A DNA stretch of 64,000 bases from Pseudomonas sp. Tri1 (GTDB lineage: Bacteria > Pseudomonadota > Gammaproteobacteria > Pseudomonadales > Pseudomonadaceae), in the NCBI RefSeq assembly GCF_017968885.1, contig NZ_CP072913.1:3704001-3768000 (forward strand). The letters are read 5' to 3'. The translations under genes were made by a program, and so were the position numbers. The notes below the pieces were generated by a model. The model made no database searches, was not told the origin of the DNA, and worked only from the letters and a program-made list of their open reading frames with translations. Positions 62,274-64,000 of this stretch are shown in pieces (positions within the stretch are counted from its first letter, which is position 1; each line of letters begins with the position of its first letter).

Positions 62274-63599
62274 CTAGCGGATCTGATGCTTGTGCAGCAA
62301 CCGATAGAAAGTCGGCCGGGACACGCCCAGCACCCTGGCCGCCACGCTCAGGTTGTCGCTGTGGCGGTTGAGCACGTCGCTCAGCGCCTGACGTTCGGCG
62401 CGGGTCTTGTAGTCCTCCAGGGTGCCCATGGGTGCAACAACACCGTGGTGACTGGCCAGGCCCAGGTCCCGGGCTTCGATCTGCCGTCCCTCGGCCAGTA
62501 CCAGCCCGCGGCGGACACGGTTGGCCAGTTCCCGCACATTACCCGGCCAATCATGCATGCCCATCGCCACCAGCGCATCCTCGCTGAAGCTGCGGGGCCG
62601 GCGGCCGGTTTCCTGGCTGTAGAAATGGGAAAAGTGACTGGCTAGCATCGCCAGGTCACCATGACGTTCACGCAGCGGCGCCATCACCACCTGCAATACG
62701 TTCAAGCGGTAGTACAGATCCTCACGAAAACGCTTGTGCTCGATGGCTGCCTCCAGATCGACGTGGGTGGCCGCCAAGACCCGCACATCGACCGCAATCG
62801 GCTGGCTGCCCCCGACCCGCTCAATATGCTTCTCCTGCAAAAAGCGCAACAGGTTGGCCTGTAATTCCAACGGCAGGTCGCCGATTTCATCCAGAAACAA
62901 TGTGCCGCCGTGGGCCGCCTCGATCCGCCCGATCTTGCGTTGATGAGCGCCCGTGAAGGCACCTTTTTCATGACCGAACAACTCAGACTGGATCAGGTGC
63001 TCCGGGATGGCCCCGCAGTTAATGGCGATGAAGGGTTTATTGCGGCGGTGAGACTGAAAATGCAGGGTGCGCGCCACCAGTTCCTTGCCGGTGCCGCTCT
63101 CGCCACGAATCAACACGGGCGATTCGGCAGGCGCCAGTTTGCTCAACAACTTACGCAGTTCGCGGATCGGCTTGCTGTCGCCGAGCAATTCATGTTCGGG
63201 CTGATCGATGTGAATCGAGCCCTGCCCTCGCAGGCGCGCCATGCCAAATGCCCGTCCCAGCGTCACCTGAACCCGGGAGACGTCGAACGGCAAGGTATGA
63301 AAGTCGAAAAACCACTCGCAGACAAAATCACCCACATTTTGTAAGCGCAGGACTTCCTGGCTGAGCACAGCGATCCACTCGGTGCCGCTGCGACTGATCA
63401 ACTCCTTGACCGCTTCCGGACGGTCCAGGTGAAAAGGCTGCAAACGCAAAAGCCCCACGTCACAGGTTCGGTCGGCGGCATGCTCGAGAGAGCAACTGTC
63501 GACGTCCCAGCCAATGGTACGCAGGCCAGGCAACAGGCGATGACAGTCATCGCAGGGATCAACCACGAGCAGACGACGCGACGTACTGGCTTCGATCAT
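62274..63599 (-). CDS. Sigma54-dependent transcriptional activator with degenerate receiver
   Basis: A 441-aa NtrC-family regulator. Residues ~1-125 look like a receiver without a phosphate-accepting aspartate (GLLRLQP at the place). Residues ~140-375 are the AAA+ domain: Walker A GESGTGKE, GAFTGA loop intact for sigma54 contact, Walker B GGTLFLDEIGDLP, and the arginine-finger region RFREDLYYRL. The C-terminal Fis-type HTH reads LSVAARVLGVSRPTFYRLLHKHQI. Closest in style to VpsR-type regulators. It may control the divergent gene or the fap operon (inference). Confidence 0.88.
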   Translation of the reverse strand: MIEASTSRRLLVVDPCDDCHRLLPGLRTIGWDVDSCSLEHAADRTCDVGLLRLQPFHLDRPEAVKELISRSGTEWIAVLSQEVLRLQNVGDFVCEWFFDFHTLPFDVSRVQVTLGRAFGMARLRGQGSIHIDQPEHELLGDSKPIRELRKLLSKLAPAESPVLIRGESGTGKELVARTLHFQSHRRNKPFIAINCGAIPEHLIQSELFGHEKGAFTGAHQRKIGRIEAAHGGTLFLDEIGDLPLELQANLLRFLQEKHIERVGGSQPIAVDVRVLAATHVDLEAAIEHKRFREDLYYRLNVLQVVMAPLRERHGDLAMLASHFSHFYSQETGRRPRSFSEDALVAMGMHDWPGNVRELANRVRRGLVLAEGRQIEARDLGLASHHGVVAPMGTLEDYKTRAERQALSDVLNRHSDNLSVAARVLGVSRPTFYRLLHKHQIR

Positions 63600-63940
63600 G
63601 ACTGATCCTTGGCGCCAAAATTAAGAAATATGAGTAGAAACAGTCGTTTGGCGAACCTGCATGTAACAGTAGCAAGAAGTTGACACGCCCTTGTATCAAT
63701 TGATTATCGACATCGCTACAAAACGGTTATAAGCAAGCCTTTGATAAGTTGCCGGTGCGTTAAATCTTTCATCCAGCTTTCAAACAAAAGCCCACGGGCC
63801 TTGTCTGAAAGAAAGTCGAAATTTATTTGAAGATTGTGTGACCTGTCCCCCTATTGCGGACATCAGTACAAGTAACCAGCCGCACGGTACGCCCAACCGA
63901 CGGCAGATCATTTGATTGGGCACACTTAAGAGAAAATGCC
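63600..63940 (+). promoter_or_regulatory. Divergent promoter region at the window end
   Basis: A 340-base AT-richer gap. TTGACA at 63680-63685 followed 16 bases later by GATTAT (63702-63707) is a possible sigma70 promoter for the + gene, leaving a ~225-base leader. A GC-to-TTGTA arrangement nearby resembles a sigma54 site but with spacing one base short. Confidence 0.35.
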
Positions 63941-64000
63941 ATGAACGCCCCGCTCCGTATCAACGAAGCTCTTTTGATTGCCGACCGCGCATTCCGTCCT
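63941..64000 (+). CDS. Unknown gene, first 20 codons only
   Basis: An ATG preceded by AAGAGA opens a frame beginning MNAPLRINEALLIAD, then RAFRP at the window edge. No domain can be assigned from 20 residues. It is divergent from the sigma54 activator, so it is a candidate target of that regulator. Confidence 0.6.
   Translation, partial: MNAPLRINEALLIADRAFRP

Noticed and set aside
63680..63696. Sigma54 promoter (TGACACG..TTGTA) upstream of the last gene
   Set aside because: The spacing between the two conserved elements is one base short and the -12 GC is missing.

Overview
The window reads as a chromosomal segment of a Pseudomonas, most likely of the P. fluorescens group. It is GC-rich and densely coded. 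Its intergenic gaps carry the inverted GCGAGCTTGCTCGC-type REP pairs typical of that group. It also has a P. fluorescens-type mannitol operon (mtlR-mtlEFGKDYZ), an Acinetobacter C1/C2-type 4-hydroxyphenylacetate hydroxylase, and a complete Fap functional-amyloid operon. No tRNA, rRNA, CRISPR array, insertion sequence or phage gene was seen. Assignments rest on reading the sequence and on remembered family features; no search was run.

1-9 kb: homoprotocatechuate meta-cleavage operon, hpaG2 (end only)-hpaE-hpaD-hpaF-hpaX-hpaH-hpaI on +. It converges on hpaR, with the flavin reductase (C1) and oxygenase (C2) of 4-HPA 3-hydroxylase also on -. Together they take up 4-HPA, hydroxylate it, cleave the ring and yield pyruvate and succinate semialdehyde. 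hpaD appears frameshifted near its 3' end. 9-14.3 kb: a + cluster of a PuuB-like amine oxidoreductase, a cupin, a LuxR-type regulator, a MoaF protein and two SDRs, possibly an amine route feeding the hpa pathway.

14.5-26.2 kb: signalling island. A TPR/HEAT protein, a KaiC-like double ATPase and a translationally overlapping histidine kinase run on +. They converge at a hairpin on a - operon of a 1160-aa triple-receiver hybrid kinase, CheR, CheB, a receiver-kinase and a lone receiver, with no chemoreceptor. Another lone receiver and a glycosyltransferase follow on +.

27.6-37.2 kb: mtlR and the mannitol/arabitol ABC importer, polyol dehydrogenase, xylulokinase and fructokinase, with a REP pair inside the operon. 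37.4-40.8 kb: DUF2790 and DUF1652 genes, then a short threonine dehydratase preceded by a leader peptide and classical 1-2-3-4 attenuator, then a PQQ-type sugar dehydrogenase.

41.5-45.4 kb: ku and a shortened ligD whose ligase domain has lost the catalytic lysine, then lpxO. 45.8-56.6 kb: housekeeping genes (ABC-F ybiT, MFS, hydrolase, azoR with divergent LysR regulator, YjbR, DUF1294, uppP, an MCP, nicotinamide-riboside transporter and kinase). 57-62 kb: fapABCDEF with a terminator-like hairpin after fapC, then a REP array containing a 132-bp tandem duplication, a sigma54-type activator with a degenerate receiver, and the first codons of a divergent gene cut by the window edge.
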